Assembly: GCA_964236535.1 (NCBI GenBank) | Contig: CAXSEF010000148.1 | Coordinates: 1 to 5,500 of the forward strand | Origin: CAXSEF01 sp964236535 | GTDB lineage: Bacteria > Pseudomonadota > Alphaproteobacteria > Acetobacterales > Acetobacteraceae | Length of the DNA stretch: 5,500 nucleotides | Reading direction: 5' to 3' | Part shown: piece after piece, positions 1 through 5,500 of the stretch | How positions within the stretch are numbered: the stretch's first letter is position 1 | Layout: each line of letters begins with the position of its first letter | Made by a program: the position numbers and the translations under genes | The notes under the pieces: model-generated | Told to the model about the DNA's origin: nothing | Seen by the model: the letters and a program-made list of their open reading frames with translations, nothing else | The model's database searches: none

Positions 1-23
1 CCCGTCTCTCAAGCAAATGGCTT

Positions 24-41
24 CCAAAGGCTAGCCTTTGG
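24..41 (-). terminator. Perfect palindrome after nadC, possible terminator stem (distal)
   Basis: CCAAAGGCTAGCCTTTGG is an 18-bp perfect palindrome that would fold into a 7-bp stem with a CTAG loop. It lies 51 bp past the nadC stop. No run of T follows on the minus strand, so intrinsic termination is uncertain. With the neighbouring hairpin it may be a copy of an intergenic repeat. Confidence 0.45.
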
Positions 42-47
42 CGGAGT

Positions 48-66
48 CCGGAGGCAGAGCCTCTGG
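48..66 (-). terminator. Hairpin after nadC, possible terminator stem (proximal)
   Basis: The plus strand reads CCGGAGGC, AGA, GCCTCTGG: an 8-bp stem with one G-T wobble and a 3-nt loop. It begins 26 bp beyond the nadC stop. It is strong enough to protect the mRNA 3' end or cause termination, but lacks a clear U-tract. Together with the palindrome at 24-41 it forms a two-hairpin unit. Confidence 0.45.
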
Positions 67-92
67 CCTTGCTTCCTCCGCCCGACACCCTC

Positions 93-986
93 CTACCCCC
101 GCCAGTCCAGCCCGATATCCAGCACCGCCGCGCTGTGCGTCAGCCACCCCACCGAGATCAGGTCCACCCCGGTCGCCGCGATCGCCGGCGCGCTCTGCGG
201 CGTGATCCGCCCCGAGGCCTCGGTCAGCGCCCGCCCGTCCACCATGGCGACCGCCTGCCGCAGCGTGGCCACGTCCATGTTGTCGAGCAGCACCACGTCC
301 ACCCCGATCCCCAGCGCCTCCTCGAGCTGCGCCAGGGTGTCCACCTCCAGCTCGATCTTCACCAGGTGCCCGACATGCGCCCGCGCCCGCTCCACCGCGG
401 CCCGCACGCCGCCGGCGATCGCCACGTGGTTGTCCTTGATCAGCACCGCGTCGTCGAGCCCGAAGCGGTGGTTGCTGCCCCCGCCGGCGCGCACCGCGTA
501 CTTCTGCACCGCGCGCAGCCCCGGCGTCGTCTTGCGCGTGCACGTCACCCGCGTCCGCGTCCCCGCCAGCGAGTCGACGATCGACGCCGTCGCCGAGGCG
601 ATCCCGCTCAGATGCCCGAGGAAGTTCAGCGCCACCCGCTCCCCGCTCAGCACGCCGCGCGCCGGCCCGCGCACCGTGGCGATCGCGTCGCCCGGCCGCA
701 GCCGCCGGCCGTCGCCGATCTGCACCTCGAAGGCGATCTCCGGCGCCATCAGACGGAACGCCAGCGCCGCGAGGTCGAGCCCCGCCACCACCCCCGGCTG
801 CCGCGCCACCAGCGCCGTCGTCACCAGCAGCCCGGCCGGCACGATCGCGTCGGTGGTCAGGTCGCCGGCCCGACCGAGGTCCTCCAGCAGCGCCGCGCGC
901 ACCAGCGGCTCCAGCATCACCGCCGGCAGCCCGGGCAGCGCAGGCAGCGCGTCCGGCAGGGCAGGGACCCCGGGCCCGGACGCCAC
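93..986 (-). CDS. nadC: Nicotinate-nucleotide pyrophosphorylase (quinolinate phosphoribosyltransferase)
   Basis: NadC converts quinolinate and PRPP to nicotinate mononucleotide, CO2 and pyrophosphate, the third step of de novo NAD synthesis, in the cytoplasm. The 297-residue product shows the whole family signature: LLEDLG and GDLTT near residues 33-45, GERVALNFLGHLSGIA (115-130), TRKTTPGLR (150-158), GGGSNHRFGLDDAVLIKDNH (168-187), ELEVDT (202-207), LLDN (223-226), EASG (247-250) and SVGWLTHSA (268-276). R117, R151, K152, H173, R174 and K184 match the substrate-binding basic residues known in this family; E204 and D225 match its acidic pair. The start is GTG at 986, 2 bp after the nadB stop, with AGGAG (996-1000) 9 nt upstream. 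An ATG at 917 (residue 24) would give 274 residues and aligns equally well with the family core. It is the last gene of the nadABC operon. The identity is secure; only the exact start is open. Confidence 0.97.
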   Translation of the reverse strand: MASGPGVPALPDALPALPGLPAVMLEPLVRAALLEDLGRAGDLTTDAIVPAGLLVTTALVARQPGVVAGLDLAALAFRLMAPEIAFEVQIGDGRRLRPGDAIATVRGPARGVLSGERVALNFLGHLSGIASATASIVDSLAGTRTRVTCTRKTTPGLRAVQKYAVRAGGGSNHRFGLDDAVLIKDNHVAIAGGVRAAVERARAHVGHLVKIELEVDTLAQLEEALGIGVDVVLLDNMDVATLRQAVAMVDGRALTEASGRITPQSAPAIAATGVDLISVGWLTHSAAVLDIGLDWRG

Positions 987-988
987 CG

Positions 989-2692
989 TCAGGCGCTCCT
1001 GGCCAGCGGCCAGGCGCCGCCCGCATCGCGCAGCCGCCGCGCCTCGGCCATCGCCTCGCCCAGCGTCAGCTCGCCCAGGCCCTCCGGCTCCCCGGCGCCC
1101 CCGACAGCATCACCGCCGGCCTCCCCCGCCGCATCGGTGCGCCAGTGGCTGCCGACCTGCCGCCGCCGCCGCAGCGCCGCCACCGCGACCAGCAGCGCCA
1201 CCCGCGCCGGATCGGCCGCCGCGTCCTCCGCCTCCACCCGCGCCAGCAGCGCCACGACCGCCGCCGCCAGCCCGGCCCCGTCGCGCAGCACGCCCAGCCC
1301 GCGCGTCACCACCGCCCGCAGCGACGCCGGCTCGGCCGCCGGCGGCACGCCCACGTCCTCCCCGACGCCCCCCGCCGCGGCCCTGCCGGCCTCCGCCCCG
1401 ACCCGCGTCGCTCCAGCCCCAGCCGCCGCCACATCCTCCGCCACCGCGCGCGCACAGACCGCCGCCTCCAGCAGCGAGTTGCTCGCCAGCCGGTTCGCCC
1501 CGTGCAGCCCGGTGCACGCCACCTCGCCGCAGGCCCACAGCCCCGGCACCGAGCTGCGCCCCGCGGCGTCCACCGCGACCCCGCCCATGTGGTAGTGCGC
1601 CGCCGGATGGATCGGCATCGCCTGCACCTGCGGGTCGATCCCCGCCGCCCGGCAGCTCGCCGCGATCGCCGGGAACCGCGCCGCGAACCCCTCGATCGCC
1701 GTGGCATCGAGCCGCACCGTGCCGCCCGCCGACACCACCCGCCACACCTCGCGCGAGACCACGTCGCGCGGCTCCAGGTCGCCGCGCGCGAACCCCGCCA
1801 TCACCCGCGCGCCGTCGCCGTCGACCAGCACTCCGCCCTCGCCGCGCACCGCCTCGCTGACCAGCGGCATCGGGTCGCGGCCCACGTCGAGCGCCGTCGG
1901 ATGGAACTGCACGAACTCCATGCCGCGCAGCCTGGCCCCGGCCAGCGCCGCTATCGCGATGCCCGCGCCGTACGACCCCGCCGGGTTGGTGGTGTGGCGG
2001 AACAGCCCGCCGATCCCCCCGGTCGCCAGCACCACCCGCGACGCCGCCAGCCGCACCGCCACGCAGCCGTCCTCGCCCTGCCGCTGCGCCAGCACCCCGC
2101 ACACCCGGCCGTCGCGCAGCAGCAGCCGACGCGCCGCCACCCCCTCCATCACCGTCACCGACGCGCAGGCCCGCACCGCCTCGACCAGCGCGCGCACGAT
2201 CTCCCGCCCGGTGCCGTCGCCCGCCGCGTGCACGATGCGCCGCCGCGAATGCGCCGCCTCCAGCCCCACGCAAAGCGCGCCCGCGGCGTCGCGGTCGAAC
2301 CGCACCCCGTGCCCGGCCAGCACCTCGATCGCCGCCGGCCCGCCGCCGACGATCCGCGCCGCCGCCGCCGCGTCGCACAGCCCGGCGCCCGCCGCCACGG
2401 TGTCGGCCAGCTGCAGCGCCACGCTGTCGTCCGCCCCGACCGCCGCCGCGACGCCGCCCTGCGCCCACGCGCTCGACGACTGCGTGCCCAGCGCCCCGCC
2501 GCTCAGCAGCAGCACCGGCGCCGGCGCCAGATGCAGCGCCGTCAGCAGCCCCGCGAGCCCCGCGCCCACCACCACCACCGGCTCCGCCCCGGCCCGATCC
2601 GCCGCCCCCGTCACCGCCCGACCCTGCGCCATCGCACCCTTTCGCATCGCGCCGCCCCCCGCCGCCGCGCCGTCACGCCCGGCCGCGCTCAT
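989..2692 (-). CDS. nadB: L-aspartate oxidase
   Basis: NadB is an FAD flavoenzyme that oxidises L-aspartate to iminoaspartate, the unstable substrate of NadA. The 567-residue product has the FAD dinucleotide-binding motif GAGLAG (43-48), SSSAWAQGG (72-80), HAAGDGTGREI (155-165), LATGGIGGLFRHTTNP (222-237), FVQFHPTAL (260-268), RGEGG (283-287), EPRDVVSR (307-314), HPAAHYHMGG (362-371) and ACGEVACTGLHGANRLASNSLLE (387-409, second FAD contact). H264, R309, H366 and R401 correspond to active-site residues of the fumarate reductase/aspartate oxidase superfamily. The operon context favours aspartate oxidase over its succinate dehydrogenase relatives. The C-terminal motif usually reading ESRGxH is RQVGSH here (510-515). 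The first ATG (2692) overlaps the nadA stop as ATGA, with GGAGAGG 11 nt upstream. It leaves about 36 low-complexity residues before the FAD fold. ATG 2632 (residue 21), preceded by AAAGGG, is a good alternative and would give 547 residues, closer to family length. Confidence 0.96.
   Translation of the reverse strand: MSAAGRDGAAAGGGAMRKGAMAQGRAVTGAADRAGAEPVVVVGAGLAGLLTALHLAPAPVLLLSGGALGTQSSSAWAQGGVAAAVGADDSVALQLADTVAAGAGLCDAAAAARIVGGGPAAIEVLAGHGVRFDRDAAGALCVGLEAAHSRRRIVHAAGDGTGREIVRALVEAVRACASVTVMEGVAARRLLLRDGRVCGVLAQRQGEDGCVAVRLAASRVVLATGGIGGLFRHTTNPAGSYGAGIAIAALAGARLRGMEFVQFHPTALDVGRDPMPLVSEAVRGEGGVLVDGDGARVMAGFARGDLEPRDVVSREVWRVVSAGGTVRLDATAIEGFAARFPAIAASCRAAGIDPQVQAMPIHPAAHYHMGGVAVDAAGRSSVPGLWACGEVACTGLHGANRLASNSLLEAAVCARAVAEDVAAAGAGATRVGAEAGRAAAGGVGEDVGVPPAAEPASLRAVVTRGLGVLRDGAGLAAAVVALLARVEAEDAAADPARVALLVAVAALRRRRQVGSHWRTDAAGEAGGDAVGGAGEPEGLGELTLGEAMAEARRLRDAGGAWPLARSA
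996..1000 (-). promoter_or_regulatory. nadC ribosome binding site inside the end of nadB
   Basis: The minus strand reads AGGAG 9 nt before the GTG at 986, within the last codons of nadB. Its strength and spacing favour the GTG start of nadC over the internal ATG at 917 and suggest translational coupling with nadB. Confidence 0.6.
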
Positions 2693-3678
2693 GCCGCCAG
2701 CATCCTCTCCACCGCGCGCCGCGCCGGCCCCGCCACCGCCGGGTCGATCTCCACCGCCGTGGTCATCGTCTCCAGCGACCGCCTGATGCCGCCCAGCGTG
2801 ATCCGCTTCATGTGCGGGCACAGGTTGCACGGCCGGATGAAATCGACCTCCGGATGGCGCACCGCCAGGTTGTCGCTCATCGAGCACTCGGTGATCAGCG
2901 CGATCTGCCGCGGCGCATGCGCCTGCACGTACTCCTCCATCATTGCCGTCGAGCCGGAGAAGTCCGCCTCCGCCACCACCGCCGGCGGGCACTCCGGATG
3001 CGCCAGCACCACCACCCCCGGGTGCGCCGCGCGCAGCCCGCGTATCTCGTCCGGCGTGAACCGCTCGTGCACCTCGCAGTGCCCGGCCCAGGTGATGATC
3101 TCGACCCCGGTCTCGCGCGCGATGTTCTGCGCCAGGTACTCGTCCGGGATCATGATCACCCGCGCCACGCCCAGCGACTCCACCACCCGCCGCGCGTTGC
3201 CCGACGTGCAGCACACGTCGCTCTCCGCCTTCACCGCCGCCGAGGTGTTCACGTACGTCACCACCGGCACCCCGGGATGCGCCGCGCGCAGCGCCCGCAC
3301 GTCCGCCGCGGTGATCGACTCCGCGAGCGAGCACCCGGCCCGCGCATCGGGGATCAGCACCGTGCGCCCCGGGTTCAGCAGCTTCGCCGTCTCGGCCATG
3401 AAGTGCACCCCGGCCAGCACGATCACCTCGGCCTCGACCTCCATCGCGCGGCGCGCCAGCGCCAGGCTGTCGCCCACGATGTCGGCCACGCAGTGGAAGA
3501 TCTCCGGCGTCTGGTAGTTGTGCGCGAGGATCACCGCGCGCCGCTCGCGCTTGAGCCGCAGGATCGCCGCCACGTCGCCCGCGAAGAACGGCCACTCCAC
3601 CGCCGGCACGACACGCCGCACCCGGTCGTAGATCGCGTCCATCGCCTCGGGGCGTTCCAGCAGGTCGGGATCGGACAT
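2689..3678 (-). CDS. nadA: Quinolinate synthase, [4Fe-4S] enzyme
   Basis: NadA condenses iminoaspartate with dihydroxyacetone phosphate to quinolinate, using a [4Fe-4S] cluster with one free iron site. The 329-residue product has the usual length and the three pseudo-repeated domains. Visible motifs are LAHNYQ (51-56), GVHFMAETAKLLNP (90-103), DARAGCSLAESI (111-122), TYVNTSAAVKAESDVCCTSGNA (141-162), IPDEYLAQN (177-185), WAGHCEVHERF (197-207), LAHPEC (225-230), FSGSTAMM (240-247) and CNLCPHMK (284-291). The probable cluster ligands are C116, C201 and C287. H53, Y55, Y142, N144, S159, H227, E229, S243 and T244 fall at substrate-contact positions known in the family. The start is ATG 3678. The frame stays open upstream to about 3870, but that stretch contains the promoter and has no family similarity. 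A GGAG lies 12 nt upstream and an AGAG 5 nt upstream of the ATG. It is the first gene of nadABC, and its stop overlaps the nadB start. Confidence 0.98.
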   Translation of the reverse strand: MSDPDLLERPEAMDAIYDRVRRVVPAVEWPFFAGDVAAILRLKRERRAVILAHNYQTPEIFHCVADIVGDSLALARRAMEVEAEVIVLAGVHFMAETAKLLNPGRTVLIPDARAGCSLAESITAADVRALRAAHPGVPVVTYVNTSAAVKAESDVCCTSGNARRVVESLGVARVIMIPDEYLAQNIARETGVEIITWAGHCEVHERFTPDEIRGLRAAHPGVVVLAHPECPPAVVAEADFSGSTAMMEEYVQAHAPRQIALITECSMSDNLAVRHPEVDFIRPCNLCPHMKRITLGGIRRSLETMTTAVEIDPAVAGPARRAVERMLAA

Positions 3679-3691
3679 CGGCGCTCTAAAC

Positions 3692-3695
3692 TCCA
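3692..3695 (-). promoter_or_regulatory. Probable nadA ribosome binding site
   Basis: The minus strand reads GGAG 12 nt before the nadA ATG at 3678. The distance is rather long, and an AGAG nearer the start could serve instead. Either way it supports the 3678 start over any upstream codon, because upstream candidates would fall inside or before the promoter. Confidence 0.45.
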
Positions 3696-3748
3696 GATGA
3701 GAATATATGCCGCGCAACCGGGTCACCGAAGCGGTCGTCGTCGCCCCT

Positions 3749-3771
3749 GTTATACTGGGCGAGAGTATTAC
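3749..3771. promoter_or_regulatory. Predicted operator (NadQ-type palindrome) over the nadA promoter
   Basis: The plus strand reads GTTATACT, then 7 bases, then AGTATTAC. The second half-site is the reverse complement of the first except at one position pair, giving a 23-bp dyad centred on 3760. It fills the region between the -35 and -10 boxes and covers the -10, a classic repressor position. The regulator encoded immediately upstream is the obvious candidate ligand. The dyad is seen directly; binding by that protein is inference from context and from the known role of NadQ/NrtR-type regulators at nad promoters. Confidence 0.6.
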
Positions 3772-3779
3772 CGAGTCAA
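3749..3779 (-). promoter_or_regulatory. Sigma70-like promoter of the nadABC operon
   Basis: On the minus strand TTGACT (3779-3774) is a near-perfect -35 box and TATAAC (3754-3749) a good -10 box. They are 19 nt apart (18 nt if GTATAA is taken as the -10), which is slightly long. This is the most AT-rich part of a very GC-rich intergenic region and points towards nadA. It predicts a transcription start near 3742 and a leader of about 64 nt. The long spacer and the palindrome within it suggest a regulated promoter. The call is by eye and has not been scored. Confidence 0.6.
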
Positions 3780-3918
3780 GCCCGTCCGCCGCACCCCCAG
3801 ACGGCACCCGACGAGGTCCCGGCCCACACCCGATCCACCCGCGCAACCCCGGACCCGCCGTCGGACACACCGCGCAACCCCCACGTGCCGCGTGACCCCC
3901 GACCGCCCCGCGGCCCGG

Positions 3919-5075
3919 TCACGGCCCCCGCGCCAGCGGCAGCTTGGTGCCCACCACCGCCCGCTCCAGCAGCACCTCGCGGCGGAACCGGAACAGCTTG
4001 GCCGGACGCCCGCCGGTCTCGGTCGTCACCGCCCCGGTCTCCTCCACCAGCGCCTGCTGGGCGATCAGCCGGCGGAAGTTCGGCTTGTGCAGCAGCCGCC
4101 CCGCCAGCGCCTCCACCGCGCCCTGCAGCTGCGACAGCGTGAACTCCTCCGCCATCAGCTCGAACACCACCGGGCGATACTTGATCTTGGCGCGCAGCCG
4201 CGCGATTCCCGTGGCCAGGATGCGCCGATGGTCGCCCACCATGCGCAGCCCCGGCAGCCCCGCCCCGNNNNNNNNNNNNNNNNNNNNNNNNNNNNNNNNN
4301 NNNNNNNNNNNNNNNNNNNNNNNNNNNNNNNNNNNNNNNNNNNNNNNNNNNNNNNNNNNNNNNNNNNGGCCAGGATGCGCCGATGGTCGCCCACCATGCG
4401 CAGCCCCGGCAGCCCCGCCCCGTTGCCCGCCACGCCGCCGCCCGCCACGCCGCGACCCTTGCCGCCCGCACCGCTCTCCCCGCCGACCCCCGGGCCGTCC
4501 TGCGACCCGGGGGCGCCCACGGCCCCCGTCCCGCACGACTCCTCCACCAGCCCCGCCTCGTGCAGCAGCTCGTAGCGGCTCAGCACCAGCTCCTCGTTCC
4601 ACGACCGCGCCGCCGTCCCGAACGTCGCCGCCGCCCGCCGCTCGCGCTCGCGCCGCAGCTCGCCGTCCGCCGCCCCCGCCCAGTCCGCCAGCCGCGCCGC
4701 CGCCGCCGCCGCCGCCGCCTCGCCGCGCGCGTCGCGCCGGTCCTCCCACGGGAAATACTCGTACCAGCCGCGCCACCCGGCCCCCGCGCCCGCCACCTCC
4801 ATCTCCCGCGTCAGCCCCAGGTAGCTCACCGAGATGACCCGCTGCTCCGGCCCCGACGCCGCGCGGTCGCGGTCGGCGAACGTGTACAGCTGCTCGACAT
4901 AGCCCAGCGGATGGTGGGTCTGCCGCTCCACCCAGCTGCGCAGCCCGGACTGCAGCGAGCGGTGCTCGGACGCGAACGCGCCCGCCGGCAACGCCCCGCC
5001 CGCCAGCGTCAGCACCCGCGGCTGGTCCTCGGTCACCGCCACGATCACCGCGATCAGGTCCGCCGCGATCGCCAT
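3919..5075 (-). CDS. nadQ: NadQ-like Nudix-domain transcriptional regulator of NAD biosynthesis, broken by an assembly gap
   Basis: This is probably the repressor of the adjacent nadABC operon. The N-terminal half (residues about 4-95 from ATG 5075: LIAVIVAVTEDQPRVL, LGYVEQLYTFADRDR, ISVSYLGLTRE) resembles a Nudix fold. The Nudix box is degenerate: the REUxEE core reads RSWVER (46-51), so two catalytic glutamates are lost and a sensor role is likely. WYEYFPWED (104-112) and SRYELLHEAGLVEE (176-189) follow, then a glycine-rich linker (182-221). Last comes a winged helix (about 248-312) with YRPVVFELMAEEFTLSQLQ, NFRRLI, LVEETG and GGRPAKLFRF, typical of NrtR/NadQ proteins. The Ns split the gene into two frames. 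Deleting 155 nt (one 55-base copy plus 100 Ns) restores one frame of 333 residues. The frame also extends to GTG 5237 (387 residues), overlapping the upstream stop, but those 54 residues are repeats and low complexity. Family and role are inferred from motifs and position. Confidence 0.8.
4213..4267. repeat. 55-bp direct repeat, left flank of the N gap
   Basis: These 55 bases are identical to 4368-4422 and end exactly at the first N. They encode the same protein segment (LPGLRMVGDHRRILA region) of the regulator as the right copy. It is read as an unmerged contig-end overlap, not a biological duplication. Confidence 0.9.
4268..4367. other. Assembly gap of exactly 100 Ns
   Basis: A run of 100 undetermined bases lies within the regulator gene. 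One hundred Ns is the conventional placeholder for a scaffold gap of unknown length. Because both flanks carry the same 55 bases, the true gap is probably negative: the contigs overlap and nothing is missing. Confidence 0.97.
4368..4422. repeat. 55-bp direct repeat, right flank of the N gap
   Basis: This is an exact copy of 4213-4267, beginning at the first base after the Ns. An odd-length identical overlap abutting the gap on both sides is what two neighbouring contigs of a de Bruijn graph assembly with k of about 55 would show. Confidence 0.9.
4696..4719. repeat. (GCC)8 trinucleotide repeat
   Basis: Eight perfect GCC units lie inside the regulator gene. On the minus strand they encode eight consecutive alanines (residues 120-127 from ATG 5075) in a likely linker or helix after the Nudix-like domain. 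It could vary in length between strains without breaking the frame. Confidence 0.85.
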
Positions 5076-5082
5076 CCCCGCC

Positions 5083-5154
5083 GCCCCGGTCGCCACCCCA
5101 GCCCCGGTCGCCACCCCCGCCCTAGCCGCCACCCCCGACCCGCTCGACACCCCC
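5083..5154. repeat. 18-bp tandem repeat, four units
   Basis: The four 18-bp units start at 5083, 5101, 5119 and 5137. The first two differ at one base; the third and fourth are progressively diverged. If the regulator frame is read from GTG 5237, they encode the hexapeptides GVSSGS, GVAARA, GVATGA and GVATGA just before ATG 5075. If translation starts at 5075, they are an untranslated spacer after the upstream gene. Confidence 0.8.
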
Positions 5155-5229
5155 GGCCCCGTCGCGGCACTCCCCAGGCCGGCCCGCGCGCCAGCGCCCG
5201 CGTCCCCCTGCCCACCGCCAGCCGCGCCC

Positions 5230-5500
5230 TCAGCCACGCGCCACCGGCCGCAGCAGCACCCGGTTCAGCGCGCTCATCCGCGCGTAGGTGTCCCGCCACG
5301 CCGCCGCGAACGCCGCCGCCCCGACGCCGCGCCCCGCCAGCACCGCCGCGATCTCCCCCACGCTCCGCTCGCCGTCGACCAGCGCGAGGATCGCGCTCGC
5401 CTGCGCCGGCAACGGCACCCCCAGCGCCAGCCCGCCCAGACTCGCCACCATCGTGCCGTCCGGCCGCACCAGCCGCGCCAGCGCCGCCCCGCCCGCCGCC
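5230..5500 (-). CDS. C-terminal fragment of an unidentified protein with a PqqD/winged-helix-like tail (5' end outside the window)
   Basis: The frame is open from the window edge (in phase from 5499) to the TGA at 5232-5230, giving about 89 residues of the C-terminus. The visible part reads LVRPDGTMVASLGGL, then VPLPAQASAILALVDGERSVGEIAAVL, then WRDTYARMSALNRVLLRP. The pattern ILxLVDGxRSVGEIAxxL is that of small PqqD-like or winged-helix modules. From memory, similar tails end some alphaproteobacterial SAM-dependent methyltransferases, but no methyltransferase motif lies within the window, so that is only a suggestion. The stop overlaps the GTG at 5237 of the regulator frame; with ATG 5075 there are 154 bp between the genes. 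No promoter is evident for the regulator, so the two may be co-transcribed. Confidence 0.6.
   Translation of the reverse strand, partial: AAGGAALARLVRPDGTMVASLGGLALGVPLPAQASAILALVDGERSVGEIAAVLAGRGVGAAAFAAAWRDTYARMSALNRVLLRPVARG

Larger units (their letters stand above)
3679..3918. other. Intergenic region between regulator and nadA
   Basis: These 240 bp contain the nadA promoter, operator and leader in the left part (3679-3780). The right part (3781-3918) is GC-rich and without a convincing gene. I see no U-tract terminator after the regulator gene; a short stem CACG-TGCCG-CGTG (3882-3894) is too weak to call. The decamer CCGCGCAACC occurs three times, at 3710, 3839 and 3870. Short open frames here are what such base composition gives by chance. 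Confidence 0.6.

Noticed and set aside
69..3517. Long open frames on the plus strand (for example 69-1595, 202-1860, 1145-3517)
   Set aside because: They lie antisense to nadC, nadB and nadA, have Pro/Arg/Ala/Ser-rich translations without any recognisable domain, and are expected from GC-rich codon positions.
2693..3595. Upstream extension of the nadB frame to about 3595
   Set aside because: It runs in another frame through nadA, which is unmistakably coding there, and the extension has no family similarity.
3702..3707. TATATT on the minus strand as a second -10 box for nadA
   Set aside because: No convincing -35 lies 16-18 bp upstream, and the leader would be only about 15-18 nt. The TTGACT/TATAAC pair is better.
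3679..3870. N-terminal extension of NadA to a start at 3870
   Set aside because: It would place the promoter and operator inside the coding sequence. The family alignment begins at about ATG 3678, which gives the usual NadA length.
3707..3895. Small plus-strand open frame in the intergenic region
   Set aside because: It crosses the nadA promoter antisense, has no ribosome binding site that I can see and no recognisable product.
3679..3918. NAD-sensing riboswitch upstream of nadA
   Set aside because: The known nadA-type motif is characteristic of Acidobacteria, I see no matching paired structure, and a DNA-binding regulator with an operator already explains control. A covariance-model search would settle it.
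4213..4422. The 55-bp direct repeat as a target-site duplication or mobile element boundary
   Set aside because: It abuts exactly 100 Ns on both sides, lies inside one gene, and collapsing it restores the frame; an assembly overlap explains everything.
5083..5154. 18-bp tandem units as a CRISPR array
   Set aside because: The units are adjacent with no spacers and are diverging; this is a minisatellite-like repeat.

Overview
The window is a very GC-rich (roughly three-quarters G+C by eye) bacterial segment. Every gene I can support lies on the minus strand, so it reads from right to left. It carries a complete de novo NAD biosynthesis operon, nadA-nadB-nadC, preceded by a regulator gene whose product has a degenerate Nudix domain fused to a C-terminal winged helix. 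It matches the alphaproteobacterial NAD regulator called NadQ (a Nudix-related family, relative of NrtR). The gene order, the regulator type, the base composition and a double-hairpin repeat after nadC fit an alphaproteobacterium, perhaps Acetobacteraceae/Rhodospirillales. That placement is inference, not proof.

Layout from high to low coordinates. 5500-5230 is the C-terminal end of a gene cut by the window edge, with a small PqqD/winged-helix-like tail. 5237-5073 is a spacer or N-terminal extension containing an 18-bp tandem repeat. 5075-3919 is the regulator, interrupted by 100 Ns (4268-4367). The Ns are flanked on both sides by the same 55 bases, the signature of unmerged contig ends. Removing one 55-base copy plus the Ns rejoins the two halves in frame as a 333-residue protein. 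3918-3679 is the only sizeable intergenic region (240 bp). It holds a sigma70-like promoter with an imperfect palindrome in its spacer, the expected place for a repressor site. 3678-2689 is nadA, 2692-989 nadB and 986-93 nadC. nadA and nadB overlap by ATGA and nadB and nadC are 2 bp apart, so this is a tight, probably translationally coupled operon. 92-1 holds two small hairpins that probably end the operon and look like a dispersed repeat.

Together the genes convert L-aspartate and dihydroxyacetone phosphate to nicotinate mononucleotide: NadB makes iminoaspartate, NadA condenses it to quinolinate, NadC adds phosphoribose and releases CO2. The regulator presumably senses an NAD-related metabolite through its non-hydrolytic Nudix domain and represses the nadA promoter.

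I found no wholly new system. The points most worth a second look are the assembly artefact that breaks the regulator gene, the predicted operator, and an altered C-terminal motif in NadB.
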